From positions 48,794,308 to 48,858,307 of the forward strand of contig OV884056.1 of assembly GCA_930367215.1 (NCBI GenBank): 64,000 bases of DNA, in the 5' to 3' direction. The DNA comes from Pollenia angustigena (lineage: Eukaryota; Arthropoda; Insecta; Diptera; Polleniidae). The notes under the pieces were generated by a model. That model saw only the letters and a program-made list of their open reading frames with translations, was not told the origin of the DNA and made no database searches. Below, in pieces: positions 55,001 to 56,789 of this stretch (the stretch's first letter is position 1; the number at the start of each line of letters is the position of its first letter). The position numbers were made by a program, and so were the translations under genes.

Positions 55001-56478
55001 TCTAATATTAGCGAAGATTAATCAAAGTACCAGATGTTGAACGAAGAAGTACCAAAAAGCTCCCCTTACATGTTCTTATTCACCCAGTTTAACGTATAAT
55101 TTTATCTTTATATGTCGAATTTTAACGAAAATTCAAAACTCTCCAGATGAAAAACAGAAAGTACCATAATTTTTCATCTTTTAGGTTTTTCATTCACTCT
55201 GGACCCTGGACCTATAATATTATGTTTATAATTTCAATTTTATAGAAAATTTAAATTTATCACGTGCAGCACGGAAATGTAAAAGAAAGAAATTAAATTT
55301 CCCGTATTTCGCCTTTTTGATACTTTTTTCTCCCCATAGAGGTTCGGCTGACAAACAAAGGAGAGCGTGTTCCGATTTATACATTAGATTTATATAGTCG
55401 AAATATTCGAAAACCGGTTTCTGAAATATGTTGAATAATCGACAACCCTATTTTTTTATTATTTGATAATTGAAAAAAACAAAATTTTTATTATGTGTGA
55501 TGCATATGTGTAAGTATCAAATTTAAACGCTTATAACTCTGAACTGATAGAACAGATTTTAATAAAATATATATTGTGCACTTCGGTGAGTAAACACCTT
55601 TGAATTGGGGTATATTTTGTTCAAATCGGTTGCAATACAGATGAGTAAAGTGTTCTTAACGGTTTTGCCTTAGCCGATTTATATTTAGATTATAAAAATG
55701 TAAAACAACTTTTTATTTCACAGTTTCATTAAACCAGAATTACCAACCAGTAAAGAATTAAATTTTTGATTTTAGAAAGCTGAAGAAACCCTTCAGTTTC
55801 TTTTAAGAAAACTTAATTTTTTTTAAGTGTTTTGTTCAGTCAATCGATAGCTTGCACTATAGCAAGCTGAACGTCGCATTGTAAATAACAAAGTACGCGT
55901 TCATAGATTAGATTTGCGAATGCGAATTTAAAGGAACTTAGTTAATATGGCAATAGCTTTTAGTTCGACTTTTTCTGAATGTTCTTAATTTAATTTTGTC
56001 TGTGTATAAATTTATTGCCACTGTGTGGCTCCCTACGACCATAATGATATTATTGATAGTGGTGCAAAATGTGTAATGATAATGATAATGATGTTTTATA
56101 ATAGCGTTAATTAATATTAAACTTACATGGTGCGCAATAATTTTAAACTGGCAAATGCACCATCTTCTATGGTTTCAAGGTATTTGAGGTCAGTCAATAC
56201 TCTAAACAAAAAAAAAAGTTTTATTTTTAATACAAAATGTTGAATATTTTTCACAGAAATTTAATTAGATGCAATATTACAACAATGTTATTATTTTTTT
56301 CATTTTTATTTGTTTGTACAACTTACATGTCCAACAATGTGGCATTGTAGACTTTTAAGCCAGTGCTGCGTAAACGAGGAATTCCAGCCGAAGCAATTGT
56401 TAAACGTTGCAAGGGAATGGTCAGAGTTTGTGGCACTCTGGTTAAAGCTTCACCCTCACAACGGCATTCAATTTCATC
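880..56478 (-). CDS. Lgr1: Lgr1-type glycoprotein hormone receptor, partial gene, 12 exons visible
   Basis: Twelve exons with GT-AG borders join in one frame (1720 nt, about 573 codons). Order: Cys-rich LRR cap, LRRs, hinge with HCCAF, the NPCEDVMGY segment, TM1 and TM2. The repeat order and the hinge match the vertebrate FSH/LH/TSH receptor plan. Family knowledge: type A LGRs are plasma-membrane receptors that couple to cAMP, and the insect member binds the GPA2/GPB5 heterodimer. Introns between LRR exons are all phase 2, as in the vertebrate receptor genes. Visible introns are 112, 4090, 3076, 91, 2683, 78, 132, 7831, 24775, 10886 and 125 bp. The signal-peptide exon (phase 0 junction, upstream of 56478) and TM3 to the C terminus (left of 880) are missing. 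The alternative rickets/Lgr2 was considered and set aside because of the hinge and the low LRR number. Confidence 0.93.
1138..1290 (-). CDS. Lgr1: Lgr1 exon: end of hinge and TM1
   Basis: Acceptor is a long T run, then ACATACACAG; donor is GTAAAG. The 153-nt exon encodes [30 protein letters not shown] and helix 1 ([20 protein letters not shown]). The GN pair is the TM1 signature (position 1.50). NPCED is the conserved last segment of the LGR ectodomain before the membrane, and its cysteine belongs to the hinge disulfides in the family. The intron to the TM2 exon is 112 bp. Confidence 0.96.
1291..2480. other. Intron, mostly single-copy
   Basis: Part of the 4.1-kb intron between the two hinge exons. 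Near 1585-1640 there is a short TACACCCTTCGCCTTTCGG stretch like the ends of dispersed fly repeats. I see no coding potential or other structure. Confidence 0.5.
2481..4120. repeat. ATGTA/ATGTT pentanucleotide satellite
   Basis: Three zones are visible. A block of mostly ATGTA units runs to 2595. A perfectly regular ATGTT block runs from 2596 to 3465 (174 units, 870 bp). After an inserted MITE (3491-3709) a degenerate ATGTA/ATGAA/ATGCA zone continues to about 4117. Because 5 is not a multiple of 3 and ATGTT lacks stops in these frames, the plus strand carries spurious ORFs reading MLCYV repeats. Confidence 0.97.
3491..3709. mobile_element. 219-bp fold-back MITE inside the satellite
   Basis: The ends are inverted copies beginning GGCCCGTTTTCACAACTTAC. 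The arms stay complementary through most of the element (the AAAAAGTGTTCCATTATTA region pairs with AATAATGGAATACTTTTT). It is flanked by TAT on both sides, so a 3-bp target duplication is possible, although the pentamer context makes this ambiguous. It has no coding capacity. Confidence 0.85.
4121..5380. other. Intron, no recognised element
   Basis: AT-rich, low-complexity intron up to the hinge exon. No ORF, inverted repeat or dispersed family was recognised. Confidence 0.5.
5381..5590 (-). CDS. Lgr1: Lgr1 exon: acidic hinge segment
   Basis: Acceptor CTTCTTACAG, donor GTAAGT, 210 nt. It encodes [20 protein letters not shown], then a strongly acidic stretch ([20 protein letters not shown]) and CGNFTF. 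The acidic YFxEExD region matches the position of the tyrosine-containing, negatively charged hinge segment of TSH/FSH receptors, which helps ligand binding there. NFT is a possible N-glycosylation site. It joins the next exon as R(AG/A)KHD. Confidence 0.93.
5591..6415. other. Intron, no recognised element
   Basis: Single-copy looking AT-rich DNA before the satellite array. A diverged start of the satellite motif (GTCGCTTAAGCTTAAATAG) appears near 6415. Confidence 0.45.
6416..8240. repeat. Satellite array with trimeric higher-order period
   Basis: About 13 monomers of roughly 135-150 bp, each starting near CGCTTAAGCTTTTTTTGTGG, followed by GGGCTCGATATGTATC and a variant of TGATCACTAGATC. Three monomer types alternate in order A-B-C. 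Type A (starts 6545, 6961, 7376) has CATGATCACTAGATC. Type B (6680, 7097, 7512) has CTTGTTCACTAAATCC. Type C (6824, 7237, 7656) starts GTGGCGC. Same-type spacing is 413-419 bp, so whole trimers were amplified. Outer monomers at both edges are more diverged. Confidence 0.95.
8241..8666. other. Intron next to the large hinge exon
   Basis: AT-rich. It ends in the donor GTGAGTGAAAG (minus strand) of the hinge exon. Nothing else was recognised. Confidence 0.5.
8667..9172 (-). CDS. Lgr1: Lgr1 exon: CCAF hinge exon with Asn/Gln-rich insert
   Basis: The 506-nt exon starts in phase 0 after TTCATAAATAG and ends before GTGAGT. It opens [20 protein letters not shown], which carries the twin-cysteine HCCAF motif that follows the last LRR in glycoprotein hormone receptors. 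It then runs [20 protein letters not shown]. Next comes an Asn-rich stretch ([13 protein letters not shown]), a Gln/Pro segment, a Gly/Ala/Asp-rich stretch and SNVKGVLY before the splice. Vertebrate receptors are shorter here, so this is a fly-type hinge expansion. The acceptor has a weak pyrimidine tract, but the frame fixes it. Confidence 0.92.
9264..9381 (-). CDS. Lgr1: Lgr1 exon: last LRRs before the hinge
   Basis: Acceptor CCCCCTCTAG, donor GTAAAGC, 118 nt (1 nt plus 39 codons). It encodes [20 protein letters not shown] and [19 protein letters not shown], two LRR units in one exon. In vertebrate receptors the matching part reads as a SLPSYGLENL-like unit followed by a KKLPTLEKL-like unit. 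The 91-bp intron leads straight to the CCAF exon. A second AG 2 bp further inside would break the frame. Confidence 0.95.
9720..10045 (+). repeat. Dispersed repeat family R1, partial copy
   Basis: It contains TATCTGGAGAACGGAAAGAG, GAAGAAGTGGGCTTGGTACT, GAACGGCAAGAGCCAAAG and the end motif TTCGGTATAGCCGAATATA. The same ordered motifs occur at 14830-15110, 22905-24600 and, reversed, 56790-58140. It is non-coding and probably a non-autonomous element. Class unknown. Confidence 0.75.
10070..10545. mobile_element. MITE flanked by TTAA
   Basis: Ends share GATTCAnnCATGCGTT followed by CGAACAATATTTTTGT in inverted orientation. TTAA stands directly outside both ends (10066-10069 and 10546-10549), which suggests a TTAA-targeting element such as piggyBac. 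The termini do not show the usual CCC start, so the class is an inference. No coding capacity. Confidence 0.7.
10800..11465. repeat. AT-rich inverted-repeat element with tRNA-like insert
   Basis: GCATTAAAAAGAAACC near 10804 and TGAAACCTGTTTCATT near 10848 return inverted near 11416-11445 (AATGAAACAGGTTTCATTTTT). CATTAAATTTATGAAA-type blocks repeat in both orientations between them. The centre holds a GC-richer 75-bp tRNA-like block (11222-11297). Confidence 0.6.
11222..11297 (+). repeat. tRNA-like block with A-rich tail (SINE-like)
   Basis: It has a B-box-like GATCGATTCCC and a 9-bp perfect hairpin (AGACTAGCT pairing with AGCTAGTCT), followed by an A-rich tail with scattered C and T. The acceptor ends do not pair (CCCCGG against CCGAGAC), so it is not a functional tRNA. 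A pol III-derived SINE head is the likeliest reading. Confidence 0.5.
11466..12064. other. Intron, no recognised element
   Basis: AT-rich intron before the clustered LRR exons. Nothing was recognised. Confidence 0.45.
12065..12136 (-). CDS. Lgr1: Lgr1 LRR exon (72 nt)
   Basis: Acceptor TTTGTCTTTAAAG, donor GTAAGT. Exactly 72 nt, one [23 protein letters not shown] then MQEI. Both junctions are phase 2. It matches the AFxGxxxxxLxL repeat seventh from the cap in the family. A 78-bp intron separates it from the preceding LRR exon. Confidence 0.96.
12215..12283 (-). CDS. Lgr1: Lgr1 LRR exon (69 nt)
   Basis: Acceptor AATTTTTGCAG, donor GTAAGT. It encodes [20 protein letters not shown] then AKL. 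The NNxI...AFxGxQ pattern aligns with the NGIQEIHNCAFNGTQ-type LRR of vertebrate receptors. Both junctions are phase 2. Confidence 0.95.
12416..12481 (-). CDS. Lgr1: Lgr1 LRR exon (66 nt)
   Basis: Acceptor TTTTTTTATTACAG, donor GTAAG. It encodes [20 protein letters not shown] then QL. The DLxxNxIxxI core is a standard LRR. It is short because the loop before the next repeat is reduced. Both junctions are phase 2. Confidence 0.94.
12774..12892. mobile_element. Small palindromic MITE
   Basis: The ends ATACAGCCCGATTAT and (reversed) ATCAGCCCAGTTATT are inverted, with inner complementary blocks AAATTCCC/GGGAATTT and CCCATTTTTCC/GGGAAAAATGGG-like. About 119 bp, non-coding. Confidence 0.65.
13080..14065. 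repeat. Dispersed repeat with a 376-bp tandem duplication
   Basis: GCGCCACTTATGCAATCTCG recurs at 13321 and 13697. The following blocks (CCAAATGTAAATTTTTTTAA, CCAGGAAAGTCCTTGTGAAA, AACCAGGTAGAGCCCAA) repeat in the same order with few differences. A diverged relative of the 5' part lies at 27540-27960 (GGGCGCCACTCACGCCATCT). The origin is unknown. Confidence 0.85.
14066..15340. other. Intron with an R1 fragment and unassigned GC-richer segment
   Basis: 14830-15110 is an R1-family fragment (AAAAAGTGGGCGTGGCAACT, GGAAAACGGTTACAG). 14440-14720 is GC-richer (TGGTGGGCGGGCTAGGTCAT, CATCCGACGAGCACAGTCGA) and could be an old LTR piece, but no matching partner was found in the window. Confidence 0.45.
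15929..17126 (-). mobile_element. DD41D mariner (rosa type), copy 1
   Basis: The 1198-bp element starts and ends with inverted AATTKYAAGGGCCGAT and is flanked by TA on both sides. Copy 2 at 29045-30229 is nearly identical and reversed. It is set inside a segment flanked by AAACCGCGGTTTCGG motifs (15635 and 17580) within the purine-rich satellite. Confidence 0.93.
16116..17024 (-). pseudogene. Mariner transposase, copy 1, truncated by a stop near its end
   Basis: 302 codons from [20 protein letters not shown]. An N-terminal helix-turn-helix region is followed by the catalytic triad: [17 protein letters not shown] and [10 protein letters not shown]. Counting gives 41 residues between the second and third aspartates, which defines the DD41D (rosa) family. 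A TTA to TAA change ends the frame after GIEPP, removing about 31 residues that copy 2 still encodes ([14 protein letters not shown] onward). All three aspartates are present, so activity cannot be excluded from sequence alone. Confidence 0.93.
17810..18885. mobile_element. 1.08-kb insert with 19-bp terminal inverted repeats
   Basis: TTGTCCAATTCACAAGCTC at 17810-17828 is perfectly inverted at 18867-18885. The body holds an old DD41D mariner fragment. No target duplication was recognised. It could be a non-autonomous DNA element that captured or was hit by the mariner. Confidence 0.7.
18130..18712 (-). pseudogene. Degenerate DD41D mariner transposase fragment
   Basis: The minus strand reads [20 protein letters not shown], then [34 protein letters not shown] and a C-terminal stretch near 18130-18260. 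It matches copy 1 with about one change in every few residues, plus frameshifts and stops. The N-terminal half is missing. The second catalytic position reads KQEGANSH instead of QQDGATCH, so the aspartate is lost. Confidence 0.88.
18890..19111. mobile_element. 222-bp fold-back MITE
   Basis: The two arms of about 97 bp are inverted copies (ACTGAACtAAAAcTCCAAT start; TTTTCGTTGGCTCAACGAAT inside) around a loop of about 30 bp. The inner parts are almost perfectly complementary. It sits directly beside the 17810-18885 insert. Confidence 0.9.
20116..20312. other. Short intron stretch before an LRR exon
   Basis: Unique AT-rich DNA ending in the donor GTAAGTATAAG (minus strand). Nothing else was recognised. 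Confidence 0.4.
20313..20387 (-). CDS. Lgr1: Lgr1 LRR exon (75 nt)
   Basis: Acceptor TTTAATTTTCAG, donor GTAAGT. It encodes [20 protein letters not shown] then ILQMI. The IxNxGLxxLPD pattern is the repeat after the central beta strands in FSH/TSH receptors. Both junctions are phase 2. It is isolated between introns of 7.8 and 24.8 kb and was found only by splice signals and frame. Confidence 0.93.
20388..21122. other. Intron, no recognised element
   Basis: AT-rich start of the 24.8-kb intron. No element was recognised. Confidence 0.45.
21123..21598. mobile_element. R2 family DNA element, copy 1 (476 bp)
   Basis: CAGTGTTCGAAAATAAACA at the left end is perfectly inverted at the right. Internal GTTCGGTT and CGAACA motifs recur. 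Related copies are at 51950-52592 and 35935-36377. All are non-coding, so they depend on an unseen autonomous partner. Confidence 0.88.
22007..22207. mobile_element. 201-bp fold-back MITE
   Basis: Arms begin CACTnAATTTACATnATG, continue AATTTTATGACGTCCAA and then TTTTTTTGTTTGGTAGCAAG in inverted copies up to a short loop with AGAGAAGAAAGAGG. A shorter relative of the loop motif lies at 36414-36445. Confidence 0.88.
22208..22904. other. Intron with a T24 homopolymer
   Basis: There is a run of about 24 T near 22300. Otherwise AT-rich DNA without recognised elements. Confidence 0.4.
23330..24245 (-). mobile_element. DD41D mariner of a second lineage, internally deleted
   Basis: ATGGGTGATTTTTTAAG termini are inverted and flanked by TA. 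The 916-bp length against about 1.2-1.3 kb for full copies, plus a break in the protein, shows an internal deletion. Confidence 0.88.
23646..24106 (-). pseudogene. Internally deleted DD41D transposase
   Basis: The N-terminal part reads [20 protein letters not shown] then LLPFYGQ. It jumps directly to LIFGSMGTL and KSQFGA-like remains of the region that follows the first catalytic aspartate, so that aspartate is deleted. Further on come [32 protein letters not shown] and NWPPR, followed by a stop. Copy 1 and copy 2 differ from it by many residues, so it is a separate lineage. It is non-functional. Confidence 0.88.
24601..25463. other. Intron, no recognised element
   Basis: AT-rich. A short ORF starting [19 protein letters not shown] has no recognisable domain and looks random. 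Confidence 0.4.
25472..26535. mobile_element. Fold-back element with 8-bp target duplication
   Basis: Inverted ends begin GGTGGCATGTCATAACGTCC and continue for about 34 bp. GTTTTTCC is duplicated directly outside (25464-25471 and 26536-26543). Subterminal zones hold many TGTCATAAYGTCC units in both orientations. Each arm then has about three 90-bp modules (CCGGCTTCGCTAACTAAAGC, CCTTCGGCCGGGCGCAAGGA, TCCTCTATGGTATAACAAA), inverted between arms. Near 26165-26300 an extra palindromic block (AAAACTATTTTTAAA) sits inside. An 8-bp duplication fits hAT or P superfamilies. No transposase is present. Confidence 0.92.
26573..26681. mobile_element. 109-bp MITE
   Basis: Perfect 35-bp inverted ends start GCCCATATTCATAGTCAAAA and end at GTCGACTTTA, separated by about 39 bp. 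It lies 37 bp from the fold-back element. Confidence 0.92.
26760..27170 (+). repeat. Dispersed repeat family R3, copy 1
   Basis: Motifs in order: AACTCACTGTTTATTGTTGG, TTTGATATTGTTACA, CTTTTCTAAAATCTTTGG, TTTCCTGATGAGCTGGCCTA, AGCAACCAGTGAAATGCGC. Other copies: 30330-30610, 46700-46855 and reversed at 58490-59050. Non-coding. Confidence 0.78.
27171..28719. other. Intron with a relative of the 13-kb repeat
   Basis: 27540-27960 resembles 13080-13330 (TTTGGGCGCCACTCACGCC, AAAGTCCGATTTTACCG, TTGTTTATGGCTTGCC). Near 28200-28320 AAGAATGGAGTAAGGAAATTCACT is partly repeated as AAGAAGGGAGTAACGAATGTGTACT. Nothing coding. Confidence 0.5.
29045..30229 (+). mobile_element. DD41D mariner (rosa type), copy 2
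   Basis: 1185 bp, TA-flanked, same AAGGGCCGAT terminal repeats as copy 1 at 15929-17126 but opposite orientation. Near identity of the two copies points to recent transposition. Confidence 0.93.
29134..30135 (+). pseudogene. Mariner transposase, copy 2, one internal stop
   Basis: The frame of 333 codons from [20 protein letters not shown] to [13 protein letters not shown] is interrupted once, at 29797, where WFQQDG of copy 1 reads WF-stop-HDG (CAG to TAG). This separates the first catalytic aspartate (SDEAHF) from the second and third, so the copy is inactive without readthrough. The C terminus is intact, unlike copy 1. The two copies therefore decayed independently. Confidence 0.94.
30611..31144. 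other. Intron, no recognised element
   Basis: AT-rich sequence between R3 and the Penelope element. Nothing was recognised. Confidence 0.4.
31180..31235 (-). ncRNA. Candidate hammerhead-like motif in Penelope 3' region
   Basis: The minus strand reads CTGAGGA (fits CUGANGA), then a 7-bp hairpin GCTACTC-GAA-GAGTAGC, then GAAG. This layout (CUGANGA, stem II, GAA) is the hammerhead core, and Penelope-like elements are known to carry hammerheads. The expected fourth base after GAA and a clear stem I partner downstream are missing, so self-cleavage is doubtful. Confidence 0.35.
31521..32150 (-). pseudogene. Penelope GIY-YIG endonuclease region
   Basis: The upstream part reads [20 protein letters not shown], then a frameshift near 32030, then [16 protein letters not shown]. 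The endonuclease follows: [49 protein letters not shown] and the R...H.. pattern are the GIY-YIG core of Penelope EN; GIY itself reads IYQIPC with the usual Cys linker. It ends at NKGNRKMQ. It is broken by a frameshift and by the Tc1 insertion. Confidence 0.9.
32157..33777 (-). mobile_element. Tc1-like element inside the Penelope element
   Basis: Terminal repeats begin CAGTTAGGGACAAAATTGTT and are flanked by TA. 1621 bp. The minus strand holds a decayed transposase: [12 protein letters not shown] at about 33250-33290, then [16 protein letters not shown] and [16 protein letters not shown], the two-part paired-like DNA-binding region of Tc1 transposases. Stops and frameshifts are frequent further on. 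It inserted after Penelope. Confidence 0.9.
33780..34485 (-). pseudogene. Penelope reverse transcriptase fragment
   Basis: It contains RT motif A ([19 protein letters not shown]), motif B ([19 protein letters not shown]), motif C ([11 protein letters not shown]) and PYLDTIV beyond. The catalytic aspartates of A and C are present. The frame starts inside the fingers region ([18 protein letters not shown]), upstream of which it is out of frame. It ends at the Tc1 insertion. Confidence 0.93.
34491..35250. other. Intron with a short GC-richer patch
   Basis: 34500-34680 has AAGGCC/GGCCTT inverted pieces (AAGAAGGCCGTTCATAAGG; AGAAGGCCTGCTTACT), perhaps an old short element. 34905-35000 resembles the right end of the 41231-42578 element in reverse (AACTCGTCGCTACAACAATT, AAAATAACAGGCATTTTG), so it is probably a solo end. 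Confidence 0.45.
35251..35481. mobile_element. 231-bp MITE
   Basis: Inverted ends: GGGGGCAAATCATGG and GGGGCCAAGTTATGG, then CAGTCGTGAnCGAATACT and TTCGATTCGAAAGCAATT, about 55 bp per arm. A T20-plus run follows directly at the right. Confidence 0.85.
35528..35815. repeat. 169-bp tandem duplication
   Basis: ACTCAATGCAAATGGATGAA, ACTTTGCAGGCATnCATATT and ATGGGCGTAGCCAGGATAAA occur in the same order from 35528 and from 35697. No coding role is seen. Confidence 0.88.
35935..36377. mobile_element. R2 family element, left-truncated copy
   Basis: TTTTGGCTGGTAGAAAAAG, ATTAAAATATAATGTTTGTC, AGATATCGTTCCTGGATG and the decayed end TTTATTTTCGATTACTG match R2 at 51950-52592. The left terminal repeat is missing. 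Confidence 0.8.
36378..36915. other. Intron, no recognised element
   Basis: AT-rich. A GTTAGAGAAGAAAGAGG piece near 36414 resembles the loop of the MITE at 22007-22207. Confidence 0.4.
36916..39429. mobile_element. 2.5-kb element with about 520-bp inverted arms, 8-bp TSD
   Basis: Inverted termini TAGGGTGnnCGTTAA; ATGAACAT duplicated at 36908-36915 and 39430-39437. The left arm (36916-37435) is repeated inverted at about 38908-39429. The right side also holds a second inner copy of the terminus (near 38745-38904, ending in GGCCACCCTA), so two terminus sets are stacked. The loop (37440-38740) has no recognisable transposase. Eight-base duplications and TAGGG-type ends fit hAT. Confidence 0.88.
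39438..40490. other. Intron, no recognised element
   Basis: Unique AT-rich DNA. Nothing was recognised. Confidence 0.4.
40491..41143. mobile_element. 653-bp element with TCACCCCTATCGTGAATA ends
   Basis: The 18-bp ends are perfectly inverted. Subterminal CACGATAnGGG and CTCGTAATTTTTC motifs recur in both orientations. The internal ORFs are not recognisable proteins. Confidence 0.85.
41231..42578. mobile_element. 1.35-kb DNA element with 8-bp target duplication
   Basis: CAAGGCGAATTCAACAAGGT at the left is inverted at the right. GTAAATAA flanks both sides (41223-41230, 42579-42586). 41700-41825 inside carries a stray copy of the GC-rich module of the 25.5-kb fold-back element. The internal ORFs are short and unassigned. 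hAT or P-type by duplication length. Confidence 0.88.
42880..42990. repeat. Stray copy of the 90-bp fold-back module
   Basis: GCAGAGAAGCTTTAGTTATC, GAAGCCGGTTTTTTATA, CCTTGCGCCCGGCCGAAAG match the arms of the 25472-26535 element, outside any recognised full copy. Confidence 0.85.
43010..43345 (-). pseudogene. LINE ORF2 C-terminal Cys/His segment
   Basis: The minus strand reads [20 protein letters not shown] then [20 protein letters not shown]. The C-x2-C...H-x4-C arrangement followed by CPAL..R is the end of ORF2 in RNase H-bearing LINEs (R1/I/Loa-like). Only the tail is present. Confidence 0.78.
43690..44205 (-). pseudogene. LINE RNase H domain remnant
   Basis: From 44205 leftward the minus strand reads [20 protein letters not shown], the last RNase H motif (WVPxHxxIxGNxxAD). 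Decayed sequence with stops follows, and then a Cys/His tail ([29 protein letters not shown]). It is a second, more decayed relative of the 43.0-43.3-kb tail in the same orientation. Confidence 0.75.
44505..44905. repeat. Fold-back repeat with tRNA-like core, copy A
   Basis: Arms of about 115 bp (AGTTCATCAAATTTAATTTT, TTATTTTTATGAAGAAA, GATAATTTTTCATTCTTGAC) are inverted around a core bounded by GACTGCCGCGGGAATCGA and its reverse complement. The core holds a B-box-like GGTTCGATTCCCGC. The ends of the core pair, but there is no full cloverleaf. Copies B (48848-49266) and C (50588-50812) share arms and core. Confidence 0.85.
45163..45240 (-). CDS. Lgr1: Lgr1 LRR exon (78 nt)
   Basis: Acceptor TTTTTTTTCATTCCAG, donor GTAAGT. 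It encodes [20 protein letters not shown] then DTIKII. The IxxxxxLxxIxxxxFxxL pattern is the third repeat after the cap. Both junctions are phase 2. It sits alone between introns of 24.8 and 10.9 kb. Confidence 0.94.
45551..46114. mobile_element. 564-bp element with GGGGnATTCACAAGGTGT ends
   Basis: GGGGGATTCACAAGGTGTC at the left and, reversed, GGGGTATTCACAAGGTGTG at the right. The interior shows no coding region. 45835-45990 is GC-richer. Confidence 0.75.
46115..46699. other. Unassigned GC-richer stretch
   Basis: 46140-46500 holds CTGCTGCCGGGGTTTTGAGA, CCAGGGTTCGTTACAAAA and CGCGACGGGGAAATCAAACG. It could be part of an LTR or another mobile element. No partner was seen. Confidence 0.35.
46700..46855 (+). 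repeat. R3 family fragment
   Basis: GGATTCCTGATGATCTGGCT, TAAGCAACCTGCGAAATGCA and the end CACAATAAATTTTAGTG match R3. The LINE inserted at its right edge. Confidence 0.75.
46868..48618 (-). mobile_element. Jockey-type LINE, 5' truncated, 12-bp TSD
   Basis: GTGTATTTATTT flanks both ends (46856-46867 and 48619-48630). The 3' end is A-rich on the minus strand. The body (1751 bp) holds only RT and the region after it, so insertion was 5' truncated. Confidence 0.92.
46980..48600 (-). pseudogene. LINE reverse transcriptase, frameshifted
   Basis: Three frames continue one protein. 48490-47837: [68 protein letters not shown] (RT motif A aspartate). 47858-47523: [16 protein letters not shown] and [10 protein letters not shown] (motif C, FADD for YADD). 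47584-47177: [30 protein letters not shown]. Frameshifts lie near 47850 and 47580. Jockey-clade features; not functional. Confidence 0.93.
48848..49266. repeat. Fold-back repeat with tRNA-like core, copy B, 14-bp TSD
   Basis: TATACCTAAAAACT flanks both sides (48834-48847 and 49267-49280). It shares arms with copy A (AAATTATTTTTATGAAGAAA, GATAATTTTTCATTCTTGAC) and a core reading TGGGCTCGAACCCAGG and AACCACTCAATCTCCTCAGA. The right arm is shorter. The long target duplication suggests LINE-driven (SINE-like) insertion despite the inverted arms. Confidence 0.85.
49281..50587. other. Intron, no recognised element
   Basis: AT-rich. Short ORFs in both strands look random. Nothing was recognised. 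Confidence 0.4.
50588..50812. repeat. Fold-back repeat with tRNA-like core, copy C (deleted)
   Basis: GCTCATCAAATTTAATCTTC, ACTGGGTTCGATTCCCTGTT, CAGTCAAGATTAAAAAATTA and GAAAATTAAATTTGATGAAC match copies A and B. The left half of the core is deleted. Confidence 0.82.
50837..51933. mobile_element. 1.1-kb element with imperfect 50-bp inverted ends
   Basis: CACTGCGGAACAGTCATTTT and (reversed) CACTGCCCCACAAATTTGAA start the ends; both continue TGCGGTCTGGAATTTT. A smaller MITE (51346-51591) lies inside. No transposase seen. Confidence 0.8.
51346..51591. mobile_element. Nested 246-bp MITE
   Basis: Ends carry GGCCC..., TCTAATCACCGCATACGATA and (reversed) CCTAATCGCCGCATTCGATA. Many CTCGATATCGA-type palindromes lie within. 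Confidence 0.75.
51950..52592. mobile_element. R2 family element, copy 2 (643 bp)
   Basis: Left CAGCGTTCGGAAATAAACAC, right TGTTTATTTTCGAACACTG. It carries a middle block (TTTTGGCTGGTAAAAAATC, GTTCGTGCTGCGGTCGTTGC) absent from copy 1, so copy 1 is a deletion derivative. Confidence 0.87.
52936..53939 (+). mobile_element. pogo/Tigger-like element, internally deleted
   Basis: CAGTGGTATCCCGGTTTAAC ends are inverted and TA-flanked. 1004 bp, with only the DNA-binding part of a transposase inside. The rest, including the DDE catalytic domain, is deleted. Confidence 0.92.
53351..53693 (+). pseudogene. Tigger/pogo transposase N-terminal DNA-binding remnant
   Basis: A first helix-turn-helix (MPKRKR, stop, [36 protein letters not shown]) is followed after a frameshift near 53490 by a CENP-B/Tc5-type domain: [53 protein letters not shown]. 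The catalytic domain is missing. Confidence 0.92.
53975..54245. repeat. Fold-back module block
   Basis: CACTGGCTTTGCTAACTAAA, GCTTCTCTGCGTAGCCAGG and, inverted, GCAGAGAAGCTTTAGTTAGC then GCGCCCGACCGAAGACCGGC match the arms of 25472-26535. An inverted pair in miniature. Confidence 0.85.
54543..56126. other. Intron, no recognised element
   Basis: Mostly unique AT-rich DNA up to an LRR exon. A GATAATGATAATGATG microsatellite-like stretch is near 56075. Confidence 0.4.
56127..56201 (-). CDS. Lgr1: Lgr1 LRR exon (75 nt)
   Basis: Acceptor TTTTTTTTTTGTTTAG, donor GTAAGT. It encodes [20 protein letters not shown] then LLRTI, a full LRR with the GAFxxLxxL signature. Both junctions are phase 2. A 125-bp intron separates it from the cap exon. 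Confidence 0.96.
56327..56478 (-). CDS. Lgr1: Lgr1 exon: Cys-rich LRR cap and first repeat
   Basis: Acceptor TTTTCCACTTACAG, donor GTAAGT, 152 nt, enters in phase 0. It encodes [20 protein letters not shown], then [16 protein letters not shown] and ends NATLLDI. CRCEGExLTxVPxxLP-like is the LRR N-terminal cap of LGRs, with two of its cysteines visible; the others should be in the missing first exon. NAT is a possible N-glycosylation site. Confidence 0.94.
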
Positions 56479-56789
56479 CTGTAAGTGGAAAAGTTAAAAA
56501 TAGAATTTAAAACAACGAGTTAATAAAATGTTGGGGAAAATTAATTAATGTAATTGAAAGGATATTGCAATACTAAACGTATATTTATCTTTAGTTGGAC
56601 ATTTTGAAATTTCTAGTAAATAAAAAATAACCATTTCCGATTGTAGAAAATTCTGCGAAAATGTTGTTATGATTGGCCGGCCGATTTTACAAAGTCTTGT
56701 AATTTTCTTTTTAGTCAAACAAAACCTAATTGTACTTTATTTTCATTAAATATGCGAACATACCCAGTAACAAGTAAGAGCGCTATATT
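56479..56789. other. Start of the first visible intron
   Basis: No signal-peptide exon was recognised here or further right to 64000. Candidate donors (for example GTAAGTG at 57950) have no Cys-rich or signal-like coding before them. Confidence 0.5.

Noticed and set aside
880..56478. Gene identity as rickets/Lgr2 (bursicon receptor)
   Set aside because: TM1-TM2 would fit loosely, but the hinge (HCCAF, acidic YFx[12 protein letters not shown]) and the LRR order match type A receptors, not type B with their many more LRRs.
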